Below are positions 13,648-21,159 of a DNA stretch of 33,117 nucleotides, piece by piece. The DNA is from Prevotella sp. (GTDB taxonomy: Bacteria; Bacteroidota; Bacteroidia; Bacteroidales; Bacteroidaceae), in the NCBI GenBank assembly GCA_017475265.1, contig JAFVFY010000004.1, positions 1 through 33,117 of the forward strand, given 5' to 3'. The notes under the pieces are model-generated. The model worked only from the letters and a program-made list of their open reading frames with translations. It was not told the DNA's origin and made no database searches. Numbering within the stretch: the stretch's first letter is position 1; each line of letters opens with the position of its first letter. A program made the translations under genes and the position numbers.

Positions 13648-14446
13648 TTCGAATGAAGGTATCGGCTTGCTCCAGTGCACCGGGCTTACCGACATCCAGG
13701 ATGCGGAGGTCGTCTTTTCTACAGCCCACGATGCGGGAGCGGTGGCAGACGGAGAGGTAGAAGTCTATGATGGGGAAACGGTCGGGGAAGCGATTCATAA
13801 GCCTGAACAGGTTGGGAGAGAAGGAGTGGATGCCGCTGAAGGCGAAGGCGAACAATAATTGAGAATTGAGAATTAAGAATTGAGAATTGGGCTGCGCATG
13901 GACCTTTAGCTCGTCGTCGATGGTGATGTCGGCTTCACGGAGCCAGGGGAAGGGTGAGCGTACCTCTCTCGTCTCGATGTTCGTCCAGCCCATGAGGCGC
14001 ATGGCGTTGTCGAAGAGCAGGTAGCGCTTGGTCTTGCGGCGGCTGACCAGCAGCACGGCATCCTCTTCTGGCAGATGCTGGCGGCGCAGCCATTCGTAGT
14101 CCACATTATCGAGGATGTCCACGTTGTGTATGAGGATGGGCTCGTCAGGGTCGAAGAGGGGTGCGGCCTTCTTCAACCCGCCGCCGGTGTCAAGGAGCTG
14201 TTCGCGCTCATCGCTGATGGCAATGTCGAGGCCGAAGTTCTGGTGGGCGCGGAGGTACTGCTCTACCTGGTCGGCAAAGTGGTGGACGTTGATGACTAGG
14301 CGCTCGTAGCCTGCCGCCTGTAGACGGTCTATGACGTGTGCCAGCAAAGGTTTGCCGCCCACGGGTACCAGCGCCTTGGGCATTGTGTCGGTGAGAGGAC
14401 GCAAGCGAGTGCCAAGGCCCGCTGCGAGAATCATTGCCTGTCTCAT
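13640..14446 (-). CDS. Sugar-1-phosphate nucleotidyltransferase (MurU-like)
   Basis: 268 residues. The signature AGLGTRLRPLTDTMPKALVPV (positions 9-29, shown in part) is the nucleotide- and metal-binding loop of the NTP_transferase family. DTGGGLKKA and the NVDILDNVD metal site follow. The overall layout matches MurNAc-1-phosphate uridylyltransferase or mannose-1-phosphate guanylyltransferase-like enzymes, which activate sugars for wall or polysaccharide synthesis; the exact substrate is unclear. A word-repeat insert (PNSQFLILNSQLL, about 185-197) interrupts the domain in frame. It may be co-transcribed with guaA, 189 nt downstream. Confidence 0.8.
   Translation of the reverse strand: MRQAMILAAGLGTRLRPLTDTMPKALVPVGGKPLLAHVIDRLQAAGYERLVINVHHFADQVEQYLRAHQNFGLDIAISDEREQLLDTGGGLKKAAPLFDPDEPILIHNVDILDNVDYEWLRRQHLPEEDAVLLVSRRKTKRYLLFDNAMRLMGWTNIETREVRSPFPWLREADITIDDELKVHAQPNSQFLILNSQLLFAFAFSGIHSFSPNLFRLMNRFPDRFPIIDFYLSVCHRSRIVGCRKDDLRILDVGKPGALEQADTFIRTP
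13854..13897. repeat. Word-repeat insert in nucleotidyltransferase gene
   Basis: Five aattgag-type units followed by GGCTGCGC (13890-13897), the same companion motif seen at 12397 and 20405. Confidence 0.7.
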
Positions 14447-14456
14447 AGGCGTATTG

Positions 14457-14487
14457 GACTATTGGACAATTTACTATTTGACTATTG
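14457..14487. repeat. Word repeat in 5' leader of nucleotidyltransferase
   Basis: Units of actatttg/actattgg between the -7 box and the start codon. Confidence 0.6.
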
Positions 14488-14494
14488 CACGCTG

Positions 14495-14502
14495 CAAAGT
14501 TA
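14495..14502 (-). promoter_or_regulatory. Promoter -7 box for nucleotidyltransferase
   Basis: Minus-strand TAACTTTG matches TAnnTTTG. Confidence 0.5.
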
Positions 14503-14610
14503 CAATTATTATTCTGTACGGGCACAGGGACGACCGTTAAATATTCTTTATGGAAATAGGATAATTGGCATGTTTTTTGCTGTTAAAGGGTTAAGAAAGG
14601 AGATTTTGTT

Positions 14611-15291
14611 ATGGCATTTATAGATTATTACAAGATTCTGGGTGTTGACAAGTCGATAGCCCAGAAAGACGTGAAGAAAGCATACTTGAAGCGTGCCAAG
14701 CAGTTTCACCCCGACCTTCACCCCGACGACCCGAAGGCGAAGGCGAAGTTCCAGGCCCTGAACGAGGCCTACGACGTGATTGGCGATCCTGAGAAGCGTG
14801 CGAAGTACGATCAGTATGGTGAGCAGTGGAAGGAGGCCTCGGCCTTTGGCGGAGGTGGTAGTGCCGGTGGTGCCTCCGGCGGCTCGCCCTTCGAGGGCTT
14901 CGACTTCTCGTCGTTCAAGGGTGGTGGTTTCAGCTCGTTCTTCGAGAACCTCTTTGGCGGCGGTCGTGGTGGCGGCGGCTTTTCCTTCACGGGTGGCAGC
15001 GGTGGCTTCGGCGGTGGTGGCAGTCCCTTTGGCGGTCGCTCGTCGATGGATACCCAGGCCAGTGTAGACATCGACATGTATACCGCCCTCCTTGGCGGTG
15101 ACATTCTGGTGAGCACGGGCACGCAGAAACTGCGACTGAAGGTGAAGGCGGGCACACAGCCTGGCTCGAAGGTGCGGCTGCGTGGCAAAGGTCAGGGGGG
15201 CAGCGACCTGATTATCACCTATAATGTGAAGCTGCCCACCTCGCTTAGCCCTCGTCAGCAGGAGCTGCTCAGGCAGATGCAGGTTTCCTAA
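14611..15291 (+). CDS. J-domain co-chaperone (short DnaJ/CbpA-like)
   Basis: 226 residues. J domain (1-70) with the HPD tripeptide (H33-P34-D35) that stimulates DnaK ATPase. A very long Gly/Phe/Ser-rich region follows (about 78-150), then one C-terminal substrate-binding domain (VDIDMYTALLGGDILV ... GSKVRLRGKGQGG). There is no Cys-rich zinc finger, and only one of the usual two beta domains is present, so it is shorter than CbpA (about 300). It converges with the Ca-ATPase gene, overlapping its 3' end by 23 nt. Confidence 0.88.
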   Translation: MAFIDYYKILGVDKSIAQKDVKKAYLKRAKQFHPDLHPDDPKAKAKFQALNEAYDVIGDPEKRAKYDQYGEQWKEASAFGGGGSAGGASGGSPFEGFDFSSFKGGGFSSFFENLFGGGRGGGGFSFTGGSGGFGGGGSPFGGRSSMDTQASVDIDMYTALLGGDILVSTGTQKLRLKVKAGTQPGSKVRLRGKGQGGSDLIITYNVKLPTSLSPRQQELLRQMQVS

Positions 15292-18193
15292 GGATTTTTC
15301 GGATGACTTCGCCCACCCAGAGCACCAGCGAGGTGGAGGCGATGATGATGAGCCAGTGGACTGGGTGGAGGTGTGTGACGTTGAACATCTGTCCGCCCAG
15401 CTCCACGATGAGGATTTGTCCCACGAAGATGACAATGGCTATGCACATAAAGCCCCGGCACTCCGTAAGATGGGAGAAGGCCGAGCGGTCTGTCATGAAG
15501 GCCTTGGCGTTGAACATGTTCCAGAACTGCAGCATGACAAAGATGGTGAAGAAGAGGCTCAGCTCGTAGGGGCTTAAACCTCCCCCGACCCCTCCGAAGG
15601 AGGGGAGAAGTGTGCCGGATATGTCGTAGTGCTGCATGTAAAGCAGGAGGGCGAGCAGCAGGAGGGTGAAGAATCCTCCCACGCCGACGATGTTCCAGGC
15701 CATGGGGCGGGTGATGATGGGGTCGGTGTCACGTCGGGGCTCGTCGAGCATCACCTTCCGCGTTGGAGGCAACGATGCAAGGGCGATGGCTGCGAAGGTG
15801 TCCATGATAAGGTTTACCCAAAGCATCTGCGTCACCGTGAGTGGTGACTCCGTGCCTAGGAAGGCCCCGATGAGTACGATGAGACAGGCCACGACGTTGA
15901 TGGTCATCTGGAACATGACGAAACGCTGGATGTTCTTGTAGAGCGAGCGTCCCCACATCACGGCATTGGCGATGGTCGAGAAGGAGTTGTCCTGTATGGT
16001 CATGTCGCTGGACTCCTTGGCTACTGCCGTTCCGTCGCCCATAGAGAGCCCCACGTCGGCGGCATTGAGGGCGGGGGCGTCGTTGGTGACGTCGCCGGTA
16101 ACGGCCACCACCTGTCCCTGTGCCTTGAGCATACGCACGAGGCGCTCCTTGTCGTTGGGACGGGCTCGGGCGAGGATTTTCATTCCGGGAATGCGCTGTT
16201 GCAGCTCCTCGTCAGTCATGGCGGCAAATTCCACTCCAGTCATGATGTTGCTGTCGGTGTCAGTATCGGTCCAGAGACCAATTTGCCGGCCTATCTCTTT
16301 CGCTGTGCCAGGGGTGTCGCCAGTGACGATTTTCACTTGTATGCCTGCGCCGATGCAGTCGTTGATAGCGGCGGGGACTTCTTGGCGGACGGGGTCGGAG
16401 ATGGCGAAGATACCGACGAAGTGGAGGCCCAGACCCTTCAGACCCTCCCCCAACCCCTCTCTGTTTAGGGAGGGGAGAGGTGTGGTGTCGTCAAGCTCCA
16501 GATAGGCTAAGGCGAGGGTGCGCATGGCCTTTTGCTGATAGGAGAGGAGGGCTTCTTCAAGGGCCTTGCGCTCTTTTTCGTCGATGGATGAGAAGCCCAT
16601 TAGGATTTCAGGGGCACCTTTGACGTAGAGCATGCGTGTCTGTCGGGGATTGCAAATCCCCTCCAGCGTGTGGACCAGGATGTCCGACTGTACTACGGTG
16701 GCCATGTATTTGTTCTCCGTGGAGAAGGGAAGGCGGTCGATGATGGTTGCCCGCTCGCGAATCTTCTGATAGTCGATGCCTTGGGCATGGAGCCACAGCA
16801 GAAGGGCACCCTCGGTGGGGTTGCCGATAGCCTTCGGGTGGGCAGGGTCGGAGAGGTCGAGGTTGGCGGTGGTGTTCACGGCTATCATCTCGGCCAGAAG
16901 CTGTTCTGTATGTTGCGGCTGAGGTGCCACAAACGGGGAAATCCTGGCCTCTGCCACCTGCATCTGGTTCTGGGTGAGGGTGCCGGTCTTGTCCGTGCAG
17001 ATAACCGTGGCAGCTCCCATCGTCTCGCAGGAGTGCATGGTGCGCGGCAGGGTGTTCTGCTTCATCAGCTTGCGCATGGAGAAGGCCATGCTGAGGGTGA
17101 CGCTCATGGGCAAACCTTCGGGAACGGCCACGACGATGAGCGTGACGGCAATCATGAACGTGTTGAGCACGTAAGTGATGAAGTCGAGCCAGTCGAAGGC
17201 TATTAGCTGTTGGCCGTTGGCTATTGGCTGTTGGGCGTTGAAGAGGAAGTAGGAAATGACACGCCCTACGATGACGAGGGCTGCGATGACATAGCTGGCC
17301 GTTGTAATCCATCGTGCCAGGGTGTTGAGCTTCCGGCTCAACGGCGTGGGGTCGCCCTCCTCCACCTGGGCCGCCTGGAACACCTTCCCGCTCTCCGTGC
17401 GGTCGCCGACGGCAAAGACACGGGCGGTGCAGTAGCCCTCAATGATGGTGGTACCCTTCATAATGTGGTTGCTGGGGTAGGTGGCATCGCCGTCGAAGTC
17501 TTTCTCTATGGTAGTCTTCGTGGCCTGTGGCTCGCCGGTGAGCGACGACTCATTGACGAGCAGGTTCAGCGACTCCAGCAGTTCGCAGTCGGCGGGCACC
17601 TCCTCGCCGGTCTCCACGATGACGATGTCGCCCACGACGATGTCGCGCCGCGCCACCTGGCTCACGTTGTCGTTGCGGATGACCTTCACGGGCGTGTCGT
17701 CGTTCACCTTGTTGAGGCTCTGGAAAGTCTTCTCGTTGCTGCGTTCCAGGAAGTAGGCCACACCCGTGGCCAGCAGCAAGGCGACGATGATGCCGATAGG
17801 CTCGAAGAAAGTGGAGAAACTGGCACCAGCCCATTCAAACTCGTAGATGCTGATGCCTATGGAGAGGACGAAGGCCGTGATGAGAATCCTGAACAGCGGG
17901 TCCTTGAAGCCTCCGAAGAATCCCACCACTATAATAAATAATGTGGCGAGGAGCAAGATGGCGGGCATGACCCATATCACCTGTCCCAACCTGCCCGTGA
18001 GCAGTGCTGCCGCTACGACCGTTATCGCCACGAGGATTGCCAGGCTAAGGGGAATCCAGTGGGTGCAGGTCTTGCGCAGCCGGTCCCAGAGGGTTTCCTT
18101 CTCAGGCGGCGTGAGGATGTTCAGGCCGTATTTCTCCCGGCTTTCTAGCACTTGAGCGTCTGTCAAGCCGGTGTAGTGCTGATTATTGTTCAT
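15269..18193 (-). CDS. Ca2+-translocating P-type ATPase (PMCA type)
   Basis: 974 residues with about ten membrane helices. Visible: N-terminal cation-ATPase domain (GLTDAQVLESREKYG), actuator TGEPQAT, membrane PEGLPM, phosphorylation site DKTGTLT, TGDTPGT, and the hinge VTGDVTNDAPALNAADVG. The hinge is normally GDGxND, so Gly to Val is an unusual change. Likely exports Ca2+ from the cytoplasm. Three inserts translate repeats: NAQQPIANGQQLIA in a loop near M3-M4, LPSLNREGLGEGLKG in the cytoplasmic domain and LPSFGGVGGGLS between late helices. The gene begins 1 nt after the PAP2-like gene and is last in the rpoN operon. Confidence 0.88.
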   Translation of the reverse strand: MNNNQHYTGLTDAQVLESREKYGLNILTPPEKETLWDRLRKTCTHWIPLSLAILVAITVVAAALLTGRLGQVIWVMPAILLLATLFIIVVGFFGGFKDPLFRILITAFVLSIGISIYEFEWAGASFSTFFEPIGIIVALLLATGVAYFLERSNEKTFQSLNKVNDDTPVKVIRNDNVSQVARRDIVVGDIVIVETGEEVPADCELLESLNLLVNESSLTGEPQATKTTIEKDFDGDATYPSNHIMKGTTIIEGYCTARVFAVGDRTESGKVFQAAQVEEGDPTPLSRKLNTLARWITTASYVIAALVIVGRVISYFLFNAQQPIANGQQLIAFDWLDFITYVLNTFMIAVTLIVVAVPEGLPMSVTLSMAFSMRKLMKQNTLPRTMHSCETMGAATVICTDKTGTLTQNQMQVAEARISPFVAPQPQHTEQLLAEMIAVNTTANLDLSDPAHPKAIGNPTEGALLLWLHAQGIDYQKIRERATIIDRLPFSTENKYMATVVQSDILVHTLEGICNPRQTRMLYVKGAPEILMGFSSIDEKERKALEEALLSYQQKAMRTLALAYLELDDTTPLPSLNREGLGEGLKGLGLHFVGIFAISDPVRQEVPAAINDCIGAGIQVKIVTGDTPGTAKEIGRQIGLWTDTDTDSNIMTGVEFAAMTDEELQQRIPGMKILARARPNDKERLVRMLKAQGQVVAVTGDVTNDAPALNAADVGLSMGDGTAVAKESSDMTIQDNSFSTIANAVMWGRSLYKNIQRFVMFQMTINVVACLIVLIGAFLGTESPLTVTQMLWVNLIMDTFAAIALASLPPTRKVMLDEPRRDTDPIITRPMAWNIVGVGGFFTLLLLALLLYMQHYDISGTLLPSFGGVGGGLSPYELSLFFTIFVMLQFWNMFNAKAFMTDRSAFSHLTECRGFMCIAIVIFVGQILIVELGGQMFNVTHLHPVHWLIIIASTSLVLWVGEVIRKILRKPASA
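15578..15612. repeat. GC palindrome insert in Ca-ATPase gene
   Basis: CCCCTCC-GAA-GGAGGGG at 15589-15605 with flanking cctcccccga. Reverse complement of the family consensus seen in pdxK. Confidence 0.75.
16443..16490. repeat. GC palindrome insert in Ca-ATPase gene
   Basis: CCCCTCT ... GGGAGGGG with flanking cctcccccaa; same family as 15578-15612. Confidence 0.7.
17205..17235. repeat. Word-repeat insert in Ca-ATPase gene
   Basis: Four ttggc(t/c)(a/g)-type units (gctgttggccgttggctatt and onward), in frame. Confidence 0.6.
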
Positions 18194-18194
18194 T

Positions 18195-18833
18195 CTAGAA
18201 GATAATGATTCCTGCTACTGCACCGAAGAACCCGATGCCGAAGCCGGCCACGACCTGTGGCAGTGTATGCTGTCTTACCATCATGCTCCCCGATCCGAGG
18301 ATGCCGGCTAGCATCAGCGTGACGCAGAGCCACCACACGGGGTTGAAACCCAGTATCTCGGCGAAGGCCACGAGTGCACCGGCGATGCCACCGATGGCAG
18401 CGGTGTGTGTGGAGATGTTCCACCATAGATGAATAATGGTGCAGGCTATCTGGACAATCATCGTGGCGATGACGATAGAGAGGATGAAGTGGAACACGTT
18501 CATGGACTGCAGCACCCACACACAGGAGCCATAGCCGGCCAGACTGAACACGTAGGGCACCATGCGCAGACTTTTCTGTCCCAGCTCGCGTGCCGTCCAC
18601 CGCTCCAGACGGAATGCCAGGTGGGTGATGACGAAGAACAGGGGCAAGACGATGGTGAAAATGGCCACAACAGCCAGCACCGTGAGCTTGTAGGGCAGCG
18701 GCAGGAGGCTGAGATAGCTCAAGGTGAACAATGCGGTGAGCACCAGCACGCACACCAAGGGCAAGTAGAACGAGGTGAGCACCAGGCTGACGAGCCTCGC
18801 CGTGTAGATGATACTTTTCCTTCCTATTTTCAT
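18195..18833 (-). CDS. PAP2-like membrane phosphatase
   Basis: 212 residues, five or six membrane helices. The C-terminal half keeps the PAP2 motif spacing: NISTHTAAIGG (motif 2 His), then SGSMMVRQHTLPQVVAGFGIG, equivalent to R-x5-H-xxx-D/Q (motif 3, Gln replacing Asp). Motif 1 (KxxxxxxRP) is not evident, so activity may be altered. Such enzymes dephosphorylate lipid phosphates such as undecaprenyl pyrophosphate. It lies between rpoN (6 nt) and the Ca-ATPase (1 nt). Confidence 0.65.
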   Translation of the reverse strand: MKIGRKSIIYTARLVSLVLTSFYLPLVCVLVLTALFTLSYLSLLPLPYKLTVLAVVAIFTIVLPLFFVITHLAFRLERWTARELGQKSLRMVPYVFSLAGYGSCVWVLQSMNVFHFILSIVIATMIVQIACTIIHLWWNISTHTAAIGGIAGALVAFAEILGFNPVWWLCVTLMLAGILGSGSMMVRQHTLPQVVAGFGIGFFGAVAGIIIF

Positions 18834-18839
18834 GTCATT

Positions 18840-20420
18840 TCATTTCCTGAGCCTTGCTACGGGGAGTCCCAGCTGTTCGCGGTATTTCGCCACGGTGCGG
18901 CGCGCTATGGGGAATCCTTTTGCGGCCAGCATGGCGCTCAGTGCCTCGTCGCTCAGGGGTTTATGCTTGTCCTCGCCCTCTATCAGTTCTTTGAGGGCGG
19001 CTTTTATCTTGCGGGTGGACAGCTCCTCGCCACTATCGGTGACGTAGCCGTCGCTGAAGAAGAACTTCAGGGGGAACGTTCCCCAGCGGGTTTGAACATA
19101 CTTCGAGTTGCTCACGCGTGATATGGTGCTCAGGTCCAGTCCCGTGCGCTCTGCCACGTCCTTTAGAATCATGGGGCGCAGCAGACTCTCGTCGCCCTCT
19201 TCGAAGAAGCGGTGCTGGATGTTGATGATGGCCTTCATGGTGAGTGCCAGCGTGCGGCGGCGTGTCTGTATGGCATCGATGAAGTTTTGGGCGGCATCCA
19301 CCTTCTGTTTCGTGTAGAGCAGCGCCTCCTTCATCTGTCGCGAGAGTCCCTCGCGGTTGTTCTGGTATTCGTGCAGCAGGTCGGCAAACGACTGCGATAC
19401 CTGCAGACGGGGCACGTCGCCGCTGTTGAGTGCGAAGGTCACGGTGCCATCGTCCTGAGTGTCTACGATGAAGTCGGGGGTGATATGGTGCAGGGAGCGT
19501 CCCATGACCTCGCCCATCGATGCCCCTGGCTTGGGGTTCAGACGGCGCAGTTCGCGCAGCACCGCCTCCATGCTCACGTCGTCGAGGCCCATCGACTGCT
19601 GAATTTTGTCCCAGTGCTTCTTGGTGAAGTCATCGAAGTAGTCGGCGATGACGGTGCGCATGTGGGAGTTGAGGGGTGAGGGGCGGGAGGGGAGAGCGTC
19701 AATTTGCAGCAGCAGACACTCCTGCAGCGAGCGGGCACCGATGCCGGGTGGGTCTAGCTGTTGCAGTTTGTGGAGCAGAGCTTCCAGCTGTTCTGTGGTG
19801 AGGTCGATATTGTGGTAGATGGCCAGCTCTTCGCAGATGGTGTCGAGGGGAGTGCGCAGCAGTCCGTCGTCATCAAGCGAGCGGATGAGGTACTCCATGA
19901 CGTAGCGATCCTGTTCCGTCAGTTGAATCTCGCCCACCTGTTCCAAGAGGCTGTCATAGAACGACTGTGTGTCGCCCAGCTGCATCTCCCGCTCGTCAGG
20001 ATCGGCCACGTTCATGCCCCCCTGGTAGACGGGCAGCTCCTCGTCGTCACGGCCTATGCTTTCCAGGGCGGCGTCGAGGGCATCGCGTCGTTCCTCCTGC
20101 TCGCGCTGGCTGTCGTAGTCGTCATCGGAGTTCTCGACGGGTGAACCGTCGAGGGCGGTCGGATCGCCGTCGTAGAGGGGGAAGTCGTCCTCGTCGGACG
20201 ATGGTTCCAGGGCGGGATTATCGTGCATCTCCGTCTCCACGCGCTCTGCAAGCTGTTGAATGGGCAGCTCCACGAGCTGTGCCCGCAACAACTGTTGCTG
20301 GGAAATGCTCTGTTGCAGCCGTTGCTCCTGCCGCTGTTCCTGTATCTGGGTCTGTGACAATGTTATTTGCGATTTACGATTTACGGATTTTCGATTTACG
20401 ATTTGGCTGCGCCATCTCAA
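18840..20420 (-). CDS. rpoN: RNA polymerase sigma-54 factor
   Basis: 526 residues. Region I is Gln/Leu rich (LSQTQIQEQRQEQRLQQS), region II acidic (PSSDEDDFPLYDGD), followed by the core-binding domain (LTEQDRYVMEYLIRSLDDDG) and the RpoN box ARRTVAKYRE near the C-terminus, which reads -24 promoter elements. The annotated ATG lies inside a repeat array, giving an abnormal N-terminus (RSQIVNRKSVNRKSQ) before the conserved region I. A TTG at the conserved TLSQTQ could be the real start, or the repeat has been absorbed. It is in the middle of a five-gene operon. Confidence 0.92.
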   Translation of the reverse strand: MRWRSQIVNRKSVNRKSQITLSQTQIQEQRQEQRLQQSISQQQLLRAQLVELPIQQLAERVETEMHDNPALEPSSDEDDFPLYDGDPTALDGSPVENSDDDYDSQREQEERRDALDAALESIGRDDEELPVYQGGMNVADPDEREMQLGDTQSFYDSLLEQVGEIQLTEQDRYVMEYLIRSLDDDGLLRTPLDTICEELAIYHNIDLTTEQLEALLHKLQQLDPPGIGARSLQECLLLQIDALPSRPSPLNSHMRTVIADYFDDFTKKHWDKIQQSMGLDDVSMEAVLRELRRLNPKPGASMGEVMGRSLHHITPDFIVDTQDDGTVTFALNSGDVPRLQVSQSFADLLHEYQNNREGLSRQMKEALLYTKQKVDAAQNFIDAIQTRRRTLALTMKAIINIQHRFFEEGDESLLRPMILKDVAERTGLDLSTISRVSNSKYVQTRWGTFPLKFFFSDGYVTDSGEELSTRKIKAALKELIEGEDKHKPLSDEALSAMLAAKGFPIARRTVAKYREQLGLPVARLRK

Positions 20421-20471
20421 CTCTCAACTCTCAACTCTCAATTCTCAATTCTCAACTCTCAATTCTCAATT
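20367..20471. repeat. Large word-repeat array at rpoN start
   Basis: Two different words side by side: gatttac units (20370-20404) then GGCTGCGC (20405-20412), then at least eight aactctc/aattctc heptamers (about 20415-20470). It fills the gap between the upstream gene and rpoN. Confidence 0.8.
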
Positions 20472-21153
20472 AAAGAAAGTATTCCTTTAGTTCTTCGGCG
20501 TAGGTATGCAGCACGGTGGGCTCAAGATTGCCGAAACGTTGCCACATCTGCTGGCAGGGCAGCAGCAGGGGCGAGATGACCATGGTGTCGTGCCCCAGGT
20601 AGGGGTCGCAGGTCTGGTAGATGTCCATCACTTTCACCACCTCGTCGGCATTGAGGTGCAGCAGCTTTGCCAGTTCGCGCACCTCGGGTGTGGTGCTGAC
20701 CATGGTCGAAGGAGTGAGTTGGAAGTAAAGGTTCAGAATCATGGCGAGCATGGCGGGTGTGAGCCGTTGCTCCAGCGGTTTGTCTTTGTCGGGAGTCTCC
20801 TTGGAGGAGGGAACAATGGGCCGGAAGTCCTTCTCGAAGGTTTCCTGCACCTCCACCCCTTCATAGAACTGTCCGGCATCGCCGAAGCCCCTCATGCTGC
20901 GCAGCAGACGCACGGCTCGTGACAGTCGTTGCGGGTCTTTACTGTACGTGTGCCAGAGCCGTTCTATGCGTGGCGTCTCCAGCCGGGCCAGTTGCTGCAT
21001 ACGTGCCTGGAGGGCCTGCGGGGGAATGTGCAGTTCCAGACTCAGTTCTACCAGCTTGCGGTCATAGAGGGCTTTCACTCCTGTTGGCTTGCGCAGGTAG
21101 AGCTGCATGAGCAGCAGCCAGTAGTCATCGTGCCAAGTGCCGTTTCGTGCCAT
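20470..21153 (-). CDS. Conserved protein of unknown function in rpoN operon
   Basis: 227 residues, soluble and mostly helical (DDYWLLLMQLYLRKPTGVKA ... LTPAMLAMILNLYFQL). No catalytic motif or known domain recognised. It starts 6 nt after the sensor kinase and is followed by the repeat array and rpoN; this packing suggests co-expression. The family name is unknown to me. Confidence 0.6.
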   Translation of the reverse strand: MARNGTWHDDYWLLLMQLYLRKPTGVKALYDRKLVELSLELHIPPQALQARMQQLARLETPRIERLWHTYSKDPQRLSRAVRLLRSMRGFGDAGQFYEGVEVQETFEKDFRPIVPSSKETPDKDKPLEQRLTPAMLAMILNLYFQLTPSTMVSTTPEVRELAKLLHLNADEVVKVMDIYQTCDPYLGHDTMVISPLLLPCQQMWQRFGNLEPTVLHTYAEELKEYFL

Positions 21154-21159
21154 ACGTTT

